From Vibrio rotiferianus CAIM 577 = LMG 21460 (GTDB lineage Bacteria; Pseudomonadota; Gammaproteobacteria; Enterobacterales; Vibrionaceae): 64,000 nt of DNA. Of this stretch, positions 1 through 7,777 are shown one piece after another; positions within the stretch are counted from its first letter, which is position 1; the number at the start of each line of letters is the position of its first letter. The notes under the pieces are model-generated. The model worked only from the letters and a program-made list of their open reading frames with translations. It ran no database searches and was not told the origin of the DNA. A program made the translations under genes and the position numbers. The DNA is taken from the NCBI RefSeq assembly GCF_002741985.1, contig NZ_APHW01000108.1:308222-372221 (forward strand), read 5' to 3'.

Positions 1-2
1 CT

Positions 3-917
3 AAGCCTAAATTTGAACAGCAACTTGCTGATTTTACGGGAATGGAAAGTTGTTTATTGTCCCAATCAGGTTGGGCTGCAAATGTTGGCTTATTACAAAC
101 GATATGTGCACCACAAACTCCGGTCTATATCGACTTCTTCGCCCACATGTCATTGTGGGAGGGAGCTCGTATCGCTGGAGCTGAAATTCACCCGTTCATG
201 CACAACAACATGAACCACCTTCAAAAGCAAATCAAGCGACACGGTGAGGGCATTATTATCGTTGATTCTATTTACAGCACTATTGGAACCATAGCGCCCC
301 TCGAAACAATCTACGAAATTGCTTCTGAATCAAACTGCGCTCTTATCGTCGATGAGTCACATTCATTAGGTACACATGGCCCTGCAGGAGCCGGGCTAGT
401 AAAAGCACTTGGTTTAACGAGTAAAGTAGATTTTATTACGGTTAGCTTAGCCAAAACATTTGCTTATCGGGCAGGCGCAATCTTGGGCCCGCAAAAGCTA
501 TCTCAATCGCTCCCGTTTGTTGCGTATCCTGCTATTTTTAGCTCGACAATTCTTCCTCAAGAAGTTGTCCGCTTGGAATCTACGCTGAACGTTATTAAAA
601 GTGCGGATGACAAACGAAAAGCTTTGTTTGCACGTTCATCATCTTTAAGAACCGGACTAAAGCAGATTGGATTTCAGATTCGTAGTGAATCACAGATCAT
701 TGCTTTGGAATGTGGAAGCGAAGAGAACACGGAAAAAGTGAGGGACTTTCTAGAGGAACATGATGTATTTGGAGCCGTTTTCTGTCGACCAGCCACAGGA
801 AAAAACAAGAATATCATTCGTTTTTCTATCAACGCTGATATCACAACGGCTCAAGTCGGACACGTATTGGCCGTGTGCGAAAAGGCTTTCAATAACCCTG
901 AACTAGAATTTGTCTAA
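3..917 (+). CDS. cqsA: CAI-1 autoinducer synthase CqsA (5' truncated)
   Basis: PLP-dependent alpha-oxoamine synthase-type aminotransferase that makes the (S)-3-hydroxytridecan-4-one family of Vibrio autoinducers (CAI-1) from an acyl-CoA and an amino-acid or SAM-derived donor. The frame is open from base 3, so 304 residues remain of about 390 and roughly the first 85 are outside the window. Visible family marks are DESHSLGTHG (cofactor-ring and aspartate region) and SLAKTF, whose Lys is the expected Schiff-base lysine. The convergent neighbour is cqsS, its cognate receptor, which is the usual Vibrio arrangement and makes CqsA much more likely than KBL or BioF. The ATG at 42 is internal and is not the start. 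Confidence 0.95.
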   Translation, partial: KPKFEQQLADFTGMESCLLSQSGWAANVGLLQTICAPQTPVYIDFFAHMSLWEGARIAGAEIHPFMHNNMNHLQKQIKRHGEGIIIVDSIYSTIGTIAPLETIYEIASESNCALIVDESHSLGTHGPAGAGLVKALGLTSKVDFITVSLAKTFAYRAGAILGPQKLSQSLPFVAYPAIFSSTILPQEVVRLESTLNVIKSADDKRKALFARSSSLRTGLKQIGFQIRSESQIIALECGSEENTEKVRDFLEEHDVFGAVFCRPATGKNKNIIRFSINADITTAQVGHVLAVCEKAFNNPELEFV

Positions 918-944
918 ATAACTGTTTTAGTACGAATAAACTCG

Positions 945-964
945 GAGCTCAGTTCGCTGAGCTC
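945..964. terminator. Hairpin between convergent cqsA and cqsS
   Basis: A perfect 8-bp stem (gagctcag/ctgagctc) closed by a TTCG tetraloop lies between the two stop codons and touches the cqsS stop. Neither strand has a good T-tract, so it is only a possible bidirectional terminator or an mRNA 3'-end stabiliser. Confidence 0.45.
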
Positions 965-3030
965 TATATCCAATGAGCGATTTTGTCAAACAATCGAGCT
1001 TTATCAGCTGGCTTGACGATAAAATCAGACATGCCTGATGACTCTATCTTTTCAAGTGTCACCGGTGAACTATCACCTGTATGTGCAATAATTGGAATCG
1101 TCGAGTAAGCACACTTGGAACTACGAATCTTGCGCGATGTTTCAATCCCATCCATCACTGGCATTTCAATATCCATTAAAATTAAATCAATACTTTCAGA
1201 ACTCAAAGCTTCCAGTGCTTGTTCGCCATCTTCTTTCTGAATAACATCAAATCCCTGCTTTTCTAACAACAACGCGGTGAACTTTCGTAGCGACTCGTTA
1301 TCGTCAACGACCATGATAGTCCTTCTGTTATCGTGCTCTATTTCTCTAATAGGGGCCGCAGCAGACTCATAATCAACATCAAACAATAACCGTTCGATCG
1401 TCGTGTAAGTGTTTAGTAACCAAGCTTGAGTCTCCATCCAGATAGGGAAATAACCAGCCTTAATTGGACGAGATGGTGAATGCTGTTGGAACAAGTAAAC
1501 GATTCGCCCTTCTGTAAATGATAGAAGTGATTCAATTCTATCCAGCTGTGTTCCTCGGATATCAATACTTTCAAGGTCGACAAAAATCACGTCATACTCG
1601 AACTCATACTCTTTCTTATTGAAGACATCTAGCGTATTAATAACATCAAATTGAAACCCCATATGACGACTTAAGTCTGTCGCCTTACTCACAAGGATCT
1701 TTTGGTTAGATATCAACAGTACTGATTTCAACTTGATTAACTCATCCTTTATTTCTTCTACTACTGGCGAATTAAGAAGAGGAAATGTCAGCGTAAATTG
1801 AGACCACTCTCCAAGCTCAGAGACACATTTAATATCACCACCGAAGGAGCACATGACCTTCTTACAAAATGGTAAGCCTAGTCCATAATTTCCAGATTTA
1901 CCGGTTGTATAGAAGTCCCTAAAAATGTTTTCAAGAGCATCAACCGAGATCCCAGCCCCATTATCAGTAACAACAATACGGTTGGCATTATCGTTCGACT
2001 CAACGGTCAAGTGAATATGGAAGTCTTCTGAACTGCGATGATGAAATGCATTTTTAAATAGGTTGTAAACTACGTACTTTAACAAAGTGTCACTACCTAA
2101 AAAGTCAAAGCCACTCCGGATATCGATTGATATTGCCGCCCTATCTGACGCTCGCTTATAGCTGAAACTTTCAATTGAATTTTCAATCACTTGTTGGACA
2201 TTATGCTTTTTAAAGGTAGCGCGAGAAACTCTATTCTCATCTATTGATGTCAGCAACAAATCGATAGTCTCATTACCTGACTGAATCATTTTCATTGCGT
2301 CATCGCTAATCTCGCGCAATAACTCAACATCTTCAATGGACAGTTGATAAGTGTCTTTTTTCTCTTGTTTTGGATCTGGAATAATTGACTGCATCACATC
2401 GATGGAAGAGCAAAGCCCGCTTAACGGGTTACGCATTTCGTGAGCAATCCCCGCTCCAAATGACTTAGCTATTGATACTTTCGCTTCATGTTCAACTTGG
2501 TTTCTAAAATAAAATAGATTGCCGAAAAGATAGATAAACAAAAAGATCGGAACATGAGTCCAATCCATCGTTATATGCAGGTGAAACCCTTTCGAGGCCC
2601 ACGCAAAAAACGTAGCCAGAAAAACCCCAACGAACGTTTGGATAAACATCACTCGAGTGATATGGACCAAAAGGATATGCAAAAAAATCGCCGACATAAA
2701 TGACATAACCCAAACATTGGACCAATCATTCATCAGCAACATATAGAAAAAGAAAAATGGTAAGCAAAGGGTTATAGCAAACTGATAGTACCAATGCATG
2801 TTTGCTTTTAGGCGAGAGCTTAATTTGTTTCTAACGATAATCCCGAGAAATAGAAGTGAGCAAAACAAGCGCAGCGGTAAGTTTTCGTATGGCTGTGGGA
2901 ACAAGTACTCCCATACAATAAAGTACGTCGGAAAGCCAACAAACCCCATCCAACCAACTAACGTCAGATTCGGCTCTGCATACTGGTATACCTTACGCAA
3001 TGCATCCATACTATCGTGCCAACGACCCAT
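964..3030 (-). CDS. cqsS: CAI-1 receptor, hybrid sensor kinase CqsS
   Basis: Membrane hybrid histidine kinase that senses CAI-1-type autoinducers and feeds phosphate to LuxU/LuxO. The 688 residues hold about six membrane helices (residues 20-175), the HisKA H-box HEMRNP with His197, ATP-binding motifs (NLFKNAF, DNGAGI, GLGLPF; residues 320-390) and a C-terminal receiver (VVDDNES, phospho-acceptor Asp620 in LMDIEMP). Between kinase and receiver, residues about 435-550 look like a second, degenerate receiver fold (LLISNQK, VIFVDLE). Counting from the ATG at 3030, residue 175 is Phe; as I recall, Phe at this site marks the V. harveyi-type specificity and Cys the V. cholerae type. An alternative start is Met8. 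It is convergent with cqsA. Confidence 0.95.
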   Translation of the reverse strand: MGRWHDSMDALRKVYQYAEPNLTLVGWMGFVGFPTYFIVWEYLFPQPYENLPLRLFCSLLFLGIIVRNKLSSRLKANMHWYYQFAITLCLPFFFFYMLLMNDWSNVWVMSFMSAIFLHILLVHITRVMFIQTFVGVFLATFFAWASKGFHLHITMDWTHVPIFLFIYLFGNLFYFRNQVEHEAKVSIAKSFGAGIAHEMRNPLSGLCSSIDVMQSIIPDPKQEKKDTYQLSIEDVELLREISDDAMKMIQSGNETIDLLLTSIDENRVSRATFKKHNVQQVIENSIESFSYKRASDRAAISIDIRSGFDFLGSDTLLKYVVYNLFKNAFHHRSSEDFHIHLTVESNDNANRIVVTDNGAGISVDALENIFRDFYTTGKSGNYGLGLPFCKKVMCSFGGDIKCVSELGEWSQFTLTFPLLNSPVVEEIKDELIKLKSVLLISNQKILVSKATDLSRHMGFQFDVINTLDVFNKKEYEFEYDVIFVDLESIDIRGTQLDRIESLLSFTEGRIVYLFQQHSPSRPIKAGYFPIWMETQAWLLNTYTTIERLLFDVDYESAAAPIREIEHDNRRTIMVVDDNESLRKFTALLLEKQGFDVIQKEDGEQALEALSSESIDLILMDIEMPVMDGIETSRKIRSSKCAYSTIPIIAHTGDSSPVTLEKIESSGMSDFIVKPADKARLFDKIAHWI

Positions 3031-3207
3031 TTAAACCTATTTCATTGAAATTATAGACATAACAACTCTAGAACTAATTATATATCAGTTAATACAGTGA
3101 TGCAGCGCAGCGATCTTTCTTTTGTTTGTGACACGTGTTTTCTATTTGAGATCTATTGTTTATTTGAGTGCTTTTTAAGCAGCAATAATAGATGAGAGAA
3201 ACAAAAA

Positions 3208-3227
3208 AAGCAGCTCTTGGCTGCTTT
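3208..3227 (-). terminator. Rho-independent terminator of the GNAT gene
   Basis: Read on the minus strand, a stem of about 7 bp (AAGCAGC/GCTGCTT) is followed by a run of T. It lies 26 bases past the stop of the acetyltransferase gene. Confidence 0.75.
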
Positions 3228-3252
3228 GTTGTTGAGGTAATACTCTTAAGGA

Positions 3253-3801
3253 TCAGGAGTAAACGACGTGCTCTTCTATCCCAGACACTAATGACTGAGC
3301 ATTCGTCCATCGAAACACTTTTTCTAATACTTCACTGCCGCCTGGAGCTCGCCAGTTTCGTTCTTTACACTCCTGACCACCAAGATGTCGATAGAACTCG
3401 ACTGCTTGCGTATTTTGAGACACGACCTCCAAGTAAAGGCCGCTGTCTTTAAAGTATTGTTGATGCCACTCAGCAACAGCTAACAAAAGCTGCTTTCCTA
3501 TCCCACGACCGCGATAGCCATCATCAACATGCAAAGCCTCAATAAAACTACCACGCTCAAAGTCGTGATTGCCAAACACACAAACAAAACCAAGAAGAAG
3601 ACCGCCCTCTTCGGCTAAAACGATATGTTGGTTAAATGGTGGATTGGTTAAGCGCGTTTGCCATATCAACAATTTGTCGTCGATGGCTTCACTATCTAAG
3701 TAACTGTCACTCAAAACACCACGGTAGTGACGCTTCCAACTGTCCGCATGTAACTGCGCTATGCGTTCATAATCCTTATATTCCGCTACTCGTAATTCCA
3801 T
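3253..3801 (-). CDS. GNAT family N-acetyltransferase
   Basis: Cytosolic acetyl-CoA-dependent N-acyltransferase with unknown acceptor. The protein is 182 residues long. The acetyl-CoA pyrophosphate-binding motif A is clear at about residues 92-105 (GYRGRGIGKQLL), preceded by the beta-4 strand EALHVDD and followed by the motif-B region with LYLEVVSQNTQAVEFYRHLGG, which is typical of the family. It is a single gene with its own terminator, and its head faces the divergent desaturase promoter region. No substrate can be inferred from sequence or neighbours. Confidence 0.88.
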   Translation of the reverse strand: MELRVAEYKDYERIAQLHADSWKRHYRGVLSDSYLDSEAIDDKLLIWQTRLTNPPFNQHIVLAEEGGLLLGFVCVFGNHDFERGSFIEALHVDDGYRGRGIGKQLLLAVAEWHQQYFKDSGLYLEVVSQNTQAVEFYRHLGGQECKERNWRAPGGSEVLEKVFRWTNAQSLVSGIEEHVVYS

Positions 3802-4030
3802 TACGTATTCCTATGTTTTCTATTGCTTCTCTAGCTAGCGTTGGCATTTTCCACCTCATATACCGCTAATTATTGGTAGATACTTCAAACCTAACGCCTC
3901 AGCTCATTGATTAATACTACTCATTATTCATTTAAAAGCAAAATATCCCACTCTAAGCTGCCAATAATGCGACATTTCTTTTAGTGATAGAACTGTCACA
4001 TCTCGAAACAAAGTCAAATAACTATGATTT

Positions 4031-4074
4031 GACTTACACGTGTACGCTGATATTCTAGCGTACAGTTGTTAGCT
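4031..4074. promoter_or_regulatory. Two FabR/DesT-like palindromes upstream of the desaturase
   Basis: Two 18-base elements, GACTTACACGTGTACGCT (4031-4048) and AGCGTACAGTTGTTAGCT (4057-4074), match the FabR-type palindrome AGCGTACA-N2-TGTACGCT as I recall it at 15 and 14 of 18 positions. They lie 26 bp apart centre to centre and end 19 bp before the desaturase start. FabR/DesT regulators control unsaturated fatty acid synthesis, which fits the downstream gene. The match is from memory and not computed. Confidence 0.55.
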
Positions 4075-4092
4075 CAAAGTTAGGGACACATT

Positions 4093-5217
4093 GTGAAGCA
4101 TAATAAACCACCACTCATCTGGTTGAATATTTTGATATTTTCTGCCAGTTTCATTCTCACCTTTGTTGTACTACCTTGGTATGCATACCGCTACGGTTTA
4201 GGTTGGGAACATCTGACCTGGGGCATTATTGCCTTTAGTTTCACCAACCTCTCTATTACAGCGGGCTATCACCGCCTTTGGAGTCACAAAACCTACGAAG
4301 CTCACCCAGTTTTACGATTCATCTTTGCCATCGGTGGTGCTTTCTCTCTACAAAACAGTGCTATGCATTGGTCATCTGATCATCGAGTTCACCACAAACA
4401 TGTCGACGACAACGACAAAGACCCCTACTCAGCTAAGCGCGGTTTTTGGTACTCGCATATTGGTTGGATGCTTCGTGATTACAACAAATCAAGAGAGAAC
4501 GAGTACACGAACTGTCGCGATTTGAAGCGCGACAAAATCGTTGTGTGGCAACACAAGTATTATGTTCTTTTGGCTATCGCGACTAACATCGGGTTCCCAC
4601 TGGCTCTTGGGCTTCTATACGGTGATATCTGGGGAATGTTCCTGATCGTTGGTGCTGCTCGTCTGTTCTTGAGCCATCACACCACTTTCTTTATCAACTC
4701 ATTGGCGCACGTTTGGGGCAAGCAAACTTTCACCGACAAAAACACCGCTCGCGATAACGGCATTTTGGCATTCTTTACCTTTGGTGAGGGCTATCATAAC
4801 TTCCACCACATCTTTGAGAACGATTACCGCAATGGCGTCTACTGGTGGCACTACGATCCAACCAAATGGCTAATAAAATCATGCTCTTGGTTAGGTTTGA
4901 CGACGAAGCTTCGCACGACTTCGACATTTCGTATTGAGAAAGCACGAGCAACTCAATTATTGAAGAAAGCCAAAGAGAAACTAGAGAGTAAGCCAAACAG
5001 CCAATCGATTAGAGATCAGCTTCAGAAGGAATTCGATGCACTCGTACACCACATGCAAGAATATTACGAAGCACGTAAAGAATTGCTGGGTGAGAAAACA
5101 GCAACGGTAGTGAAAAAGTACGAACGTTCAGTATCAAAGCTGAAATACGAACAAATTAAGGAAGAATTTGAACGTCAACAACGCAGTTGGAACCTCTTAG
5201 TTCGACGCTACGCATAA
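4093..5217 (+). CDS. Acyl-CoA delta-9 desaturase (fatty acid desaturase type 1) with C-terminal helical extension
   Basis: Membrane di-iron desaturase that introduces a double bond into acyl-CoA. The three histidine boxes are intact: HRLWSH (about residue 60), HRVHHKH (about 97) and HNFHH (about 235), with hydrophobic membrane segments at residues 8-55 and 155-195. The start is GTG at 4093, preceded by AGGGA at 4082. The catalytic part ends near residue 270. Residues about 275-374 are charged and helical (heptad-rich K/E/Q stretches), an extension not needed for desaturase activity. Tandem FabR-like sites upstream suggest control by unsaturated acyl-CoA supply. A hairpin terminator follows. 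Confidence 0.9.
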   Translation: MKHNKPPLIWLNILIFSASFILTFVVLPWYAYRYGLGWEHLTWGIIAFSFTNLSITAGYHRLWSHKTYEAHPVLRFIFAIGGAFSLQNSAMHWSSDHRVHHKHVDDNDKDPYSAKRGFWYSHIGWMLRDYNKSRENEYTNCRDLKRDKIVVWQHKYYVLLAIATNIGFPLALGLLYGDIWGMFLIVGAARLFLSHHTTFFINSLAHVWGKQTFTDKNTARDNGILAFFTFGEGYHNFHHIFENDYRNGVYWWHYDPTKWLIKSCSWLGLTTKLRTTSTFRIEKARATQLLKKAKEKLESKPNSQSIRDQLQKEFDALVHHMQEYYEARKELLGEKTATVVKKYERSVSKLKYEQIKEEFERQQRSWNLLVRRYA

Positions 5218-5255
5218 CGTGTAACTCGCGCTTCAATATAAAGACGTCTAAACAA

Positions 5256-5283
5256 AAGCTCCGTTCATTCGGAGCTTTTTTGT
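5256..5283 (+). terminator. Terminator of the desaturase gene
   Basis: Perfect 8-bp stem AAGCTCCG/CGGAGCTT with a 6-base loop followed by six T residues. The rest of the 5218-5592 gap is AT-rich leader sequence of the next gene; it contains a short perfect palindrome (AAACTG-AAA-CAGTTT, near 5544-5558) and no credible gene. Confidence 0.85.
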
Positions 5284-5592
5284 TCAACCAAGCGTCTTTA
5301 ACGTGATCCAGCTCGAACTATTGCTTTTCCCACTTTTTAATCATTTCGTGCGATTTTTATTCGACAAATTGTTCATATTTTCGTTTCATTAAAAACAACA
5401 AAACCAGTACATAACACCTGAAAAACGTAATTTAAACAATATAATCCAACGCAATTATTTATTAATCTATTATTTGTTTTAGATCATGCTAGCTCTAATT
5501 TAGTCTCGTGCCACAGGAAAGAATTCTGTAAATTCCTAGACATAAACTGAAACAGTTTCTTTCTTTTGTTCATAATATTTGGAGACAACCCT

Positions 5593-6960
5593 ATGTTAGA
5601 GCTCTTAATTGGCTTAGCAGTGACCATTGCTGTGGGTTATTTCATCGTCAAAGGCTATAAAGCTGCTGGCGTGTTATTAACCGCAGGTATTAGTTTGCTT
5701 CTTATGACTGGCATTCTTGGCCATGACGTTCTGCCATCAAAAGTAACCTCAACGGGTAATATGGTGACGGACGCACTAGAGTACGTAAAATACATGCTTC
5801 AATACCGTGGTGGCGGTCTTGGTATGCAAATCATGCTACTTTGCGGTTTCGCGTCTTACATGACGCATATCGGCGCAAACAATGTAGTAGTAAAACAGTT
5901 CTCTAAACCGCTTTCTGTTATCAAGTCTCCATACGTCCTTTTGGTAGCGGCTTACATCGTGGCATGTTTGATGTCTCTTGCAGTGAGTTCAGCAACAGGT
6001 CTAGGCGTCCTATTGATGGCTACCCTATTCCCTATGATGACAGCGATGGGCATCTCTCGCCCAGCAGCAGTTGCAGTGTGTGCATCACCAGCTGCAATCA
6101 TTCTTTCACCAACATCAGGTGACGTAGTTATCGCTGCAGAAAAATCAGGTCTAGCGCTTGACGTGTTCGCAGTTCAAACCGTACTTCCTGTTTCTATTTG
6201 CGCGATCATCGTAATGGCAGCGGCGGCCTTCTTCTGGAACAAATACCTAGACAAGAAAGAAAATACTCCAATGGAGAGAATCGACGTATCTGAAATTAAA
6301 GCAGATGCGCCAGCATTTTATGCCGTGCTACCTTTCCTACCAATCATCGGTGTATTCCTATTCAACGGCCGCACAATCCCTGGTCTAAGCCTAGATATTT
6401 ACACCATCGTAGTTGGTTCAATTTTCTTGGGCGCCATTATTCACTACGTTGTGAACAAGTTCGATGGCAAGAAATCTCTTGAAGATCTAGACTCATGTTA
6501 CGCGGGCATGGCGGATGCGTTCAAAGGCGTAGTAATGCTGTTGGTAGCTGCGGGCGTATTCGCGCAAGGTTTAATGTCTATCGGTGCAATCGACAACCTA
6601 CTTCACCTAGCAGATAACGCTGGTGCAGGCGGCGTTGCTCTGATGCTGCTCCTAACTGGCCTTACTGTTGCAGCGGCAATCGCAACAGGTTCTGGTAACG
6701 CACCATTCTACGCGTTCGTAGAACTTGCTCCTTCACTGGCTGCGAAGATGGGTTTAAACCCTGCGTTCCTAATCATCCCAATGCTTCAAGCATCTAACCT
6801 CGGTCGCACTATCTCGCCAGTATCTGGTGTAATCGTTGCGACTTCAGGTATGGCAAACATCAGTCCGTTTGAGGTAGTAAAACGCACATCAGTGCCAGTT
6901 CTAGCGGGTCTGATTACAGTGATCATCGGTACTATGGTTCTTGTACCAATGTCAGCATAA
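5593..6960 (+). CDS. C4-dicarboxylate transporter of the DcuC family
   Basis: Inner-membrane carrier expected to exchange or take up C4-dicarboxylates (fumarate, malate, succinate, aspartate). It has 455 residues and about 12 hydrophobic helices, close to the 461 of E. coli DcuC. The half-repeat signatures SATGLGVLLMATLFPMM, SPAAIILSPTSGD and the second-half equivalents ATGSGNAPFYAFVELAP and NLGRTISPVSGVI are typical of the IT superfamily. The start chosen is the ATG at 5593 with GGAGA eight bases upstream; an in-frame TTG at 5566 lacks a ribosome site. It stands alone. DcuC in other bacteria serves anaerobic succinate efflux; the direction here is not known. Confidence 0.88.
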   Translation: MLELLIGLAVTIAVGYFIVKGYKAAGVLLTAGISLLLMTGILGHDVLPSKVTSTGNMVTDALEYVKYMLQYRGGGLGMQIMLLCGFASYMTHIGANNVVVKQFSKPLSVIKSPYVLLVAAYIVACLMSLAVSSATGLGVLLMATLFPMMTAMGISRPAAVAVCASPAAIILSPTSGDVVIAAEKSGLALDVFAVQTVLPVSICAIIVMAAAAFFWNKYLDKKENTPMERIDVSEIKADAPAFYAVLPFLPIIGVFLFNGRTIPGLSLDIYTIVVGSIFLGAIIHYVVNKFDGKKSLEDLDSCYAGMADAFKGVVMLLVAAGVFAQGLMSIGAIDNLLHLADNAGAGGVALMLLLTGLTVAAAIATGSGNAPFYAFVELAPSLAAKMGLNPAFLIIPMLQASNLGRTISPVSGVIVATSGMANISPFEVVKRTSVPVLAGLITVIIGTMVLVPMSA

Positions 6961-6989
6961 GCGCTAATCACAATCATCTAGTTCGAACA

Positions 6990-7015
6990 AGCTCGGCAGT
7001 TTTGTCGGGCTTTTT
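6990..7015 (+). terminator. Terminator of the DcuC-family gene
   Basis: Nine-base-pair stem with two G-U pairs (AGCTCGGCA/TGTCGGGCT), a four-base loop and a run of T, starting 30 bases after the stop codon. Confidence 0.75.
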
Positions 7016-7186
7016 AATTTGTATTCCACAGACCTTGTCACCACCTTTCCCCTCTTTGATACCTCGTACTGAATACGCAATACGTTCCATAATTACAAAA
7101 CATTGCACATTATAAGTAAGTCTAATTTGCTTAATATCTCAACTACTTATATAAAGTCCAAATACATTCACAAAATGGAACTTACT

Positions 7187-7777
7187 ATGACTTCACTTAT
7201 TGTTTTCATCGTCATCATTTTGCTTATCGCGGTGTTTGCGGTCAGTATTTACAACAAACTAGTGACGCTGCGTAATCGCTTTAAAAACAGCTTTGCTCAG
7301 ATTGAGGTTCAGTTAAAACGTCGTTACGACCTGATCCCAAATCTTGTCAGCACAGCGAAAGGTTACATGGAACACGAAAAAGAAACCTTCGAGCGAGTCA
7401 TCCAAGCGCGTAACCAGGCAATTTCGGGCTTGAAAGCAGCAAGTGACGCGCCAGACAGCGATGCGGCAATTAGCCAACTGGCACAAGCAGAAGGCATGCT
7501 ACAAAATGCACTAGGTAAGTTAAACGTCGTCGTTGAAGCTTACCCAGAACTGAAAGCCAGCGAAACCATGACTCAGTTGCAAGAAGAACTAACCAGCACG
7601 GAGAATAAAGTCGCTTTTGCTCGCCAAGCTTTCAATGATGCTGTTACCAGCTACAACACTTACAAACAAACTTTCCCACCAGTCTTGTTTGCCAATATGT
7701 TTGGCTTCCAAGATGGTAAGTTGCTGGAGTTTGCAGACAGCGAAGCAATCCAAGAAGCACCAAAGGTTGAGTTCTAA
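7187..7777 (+). CDS. LemA family protein
   Basis: Membrane-anchored helical protein of unknown biochemical role. The N-terminal membrane helix (residues 3-23) is followed by the LemA signature: YNKLVTLRNRFKNSFAQIEVQLKRRYDLIPNLVSTAKGYMEHE and then NEVAFARQxFNDAVTxYN-type C-terminal motifs (here NKVAFARQAFNDAVTSYN), ending in FPP...FANMFGF. ATG at 7187 is preferred for its upstream GGA and gives 196 residues, the normal size; an ATG at 7175 is also in frame. Its TAA overlaps the ATG of the M48 protease gene by one base (TAATG), implying translational coupling. LemA-M48 pairs are common, and a joint envelope proteostasis role is inferred. Confidence 0.9.
   Translation: MTSLIVFIVIILLIAVFAVSIYNKLVTLRNRFKNSFAQIEVQLKRRYDLIPNLVSTAKGYMEHEKETFERVIQARNQAISGLKAASDAPDSDAAISQLAQAEGMLQNALGKLNVVVEAYPELKASETMTQLQEELTSTENKVAFARQAFNDAVTSYNTYKQTFPPVLFANMFGFQDGKLLEFADSEAIQEAPKVEF

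Noticed and set aside
5566..5592. Upstream TTG start for the DcuC-family gene
   Set aside because: It has no ribosome site, while GGAGA lies at proper distance from the ATG at 5593, and the family length fits the shorter form.
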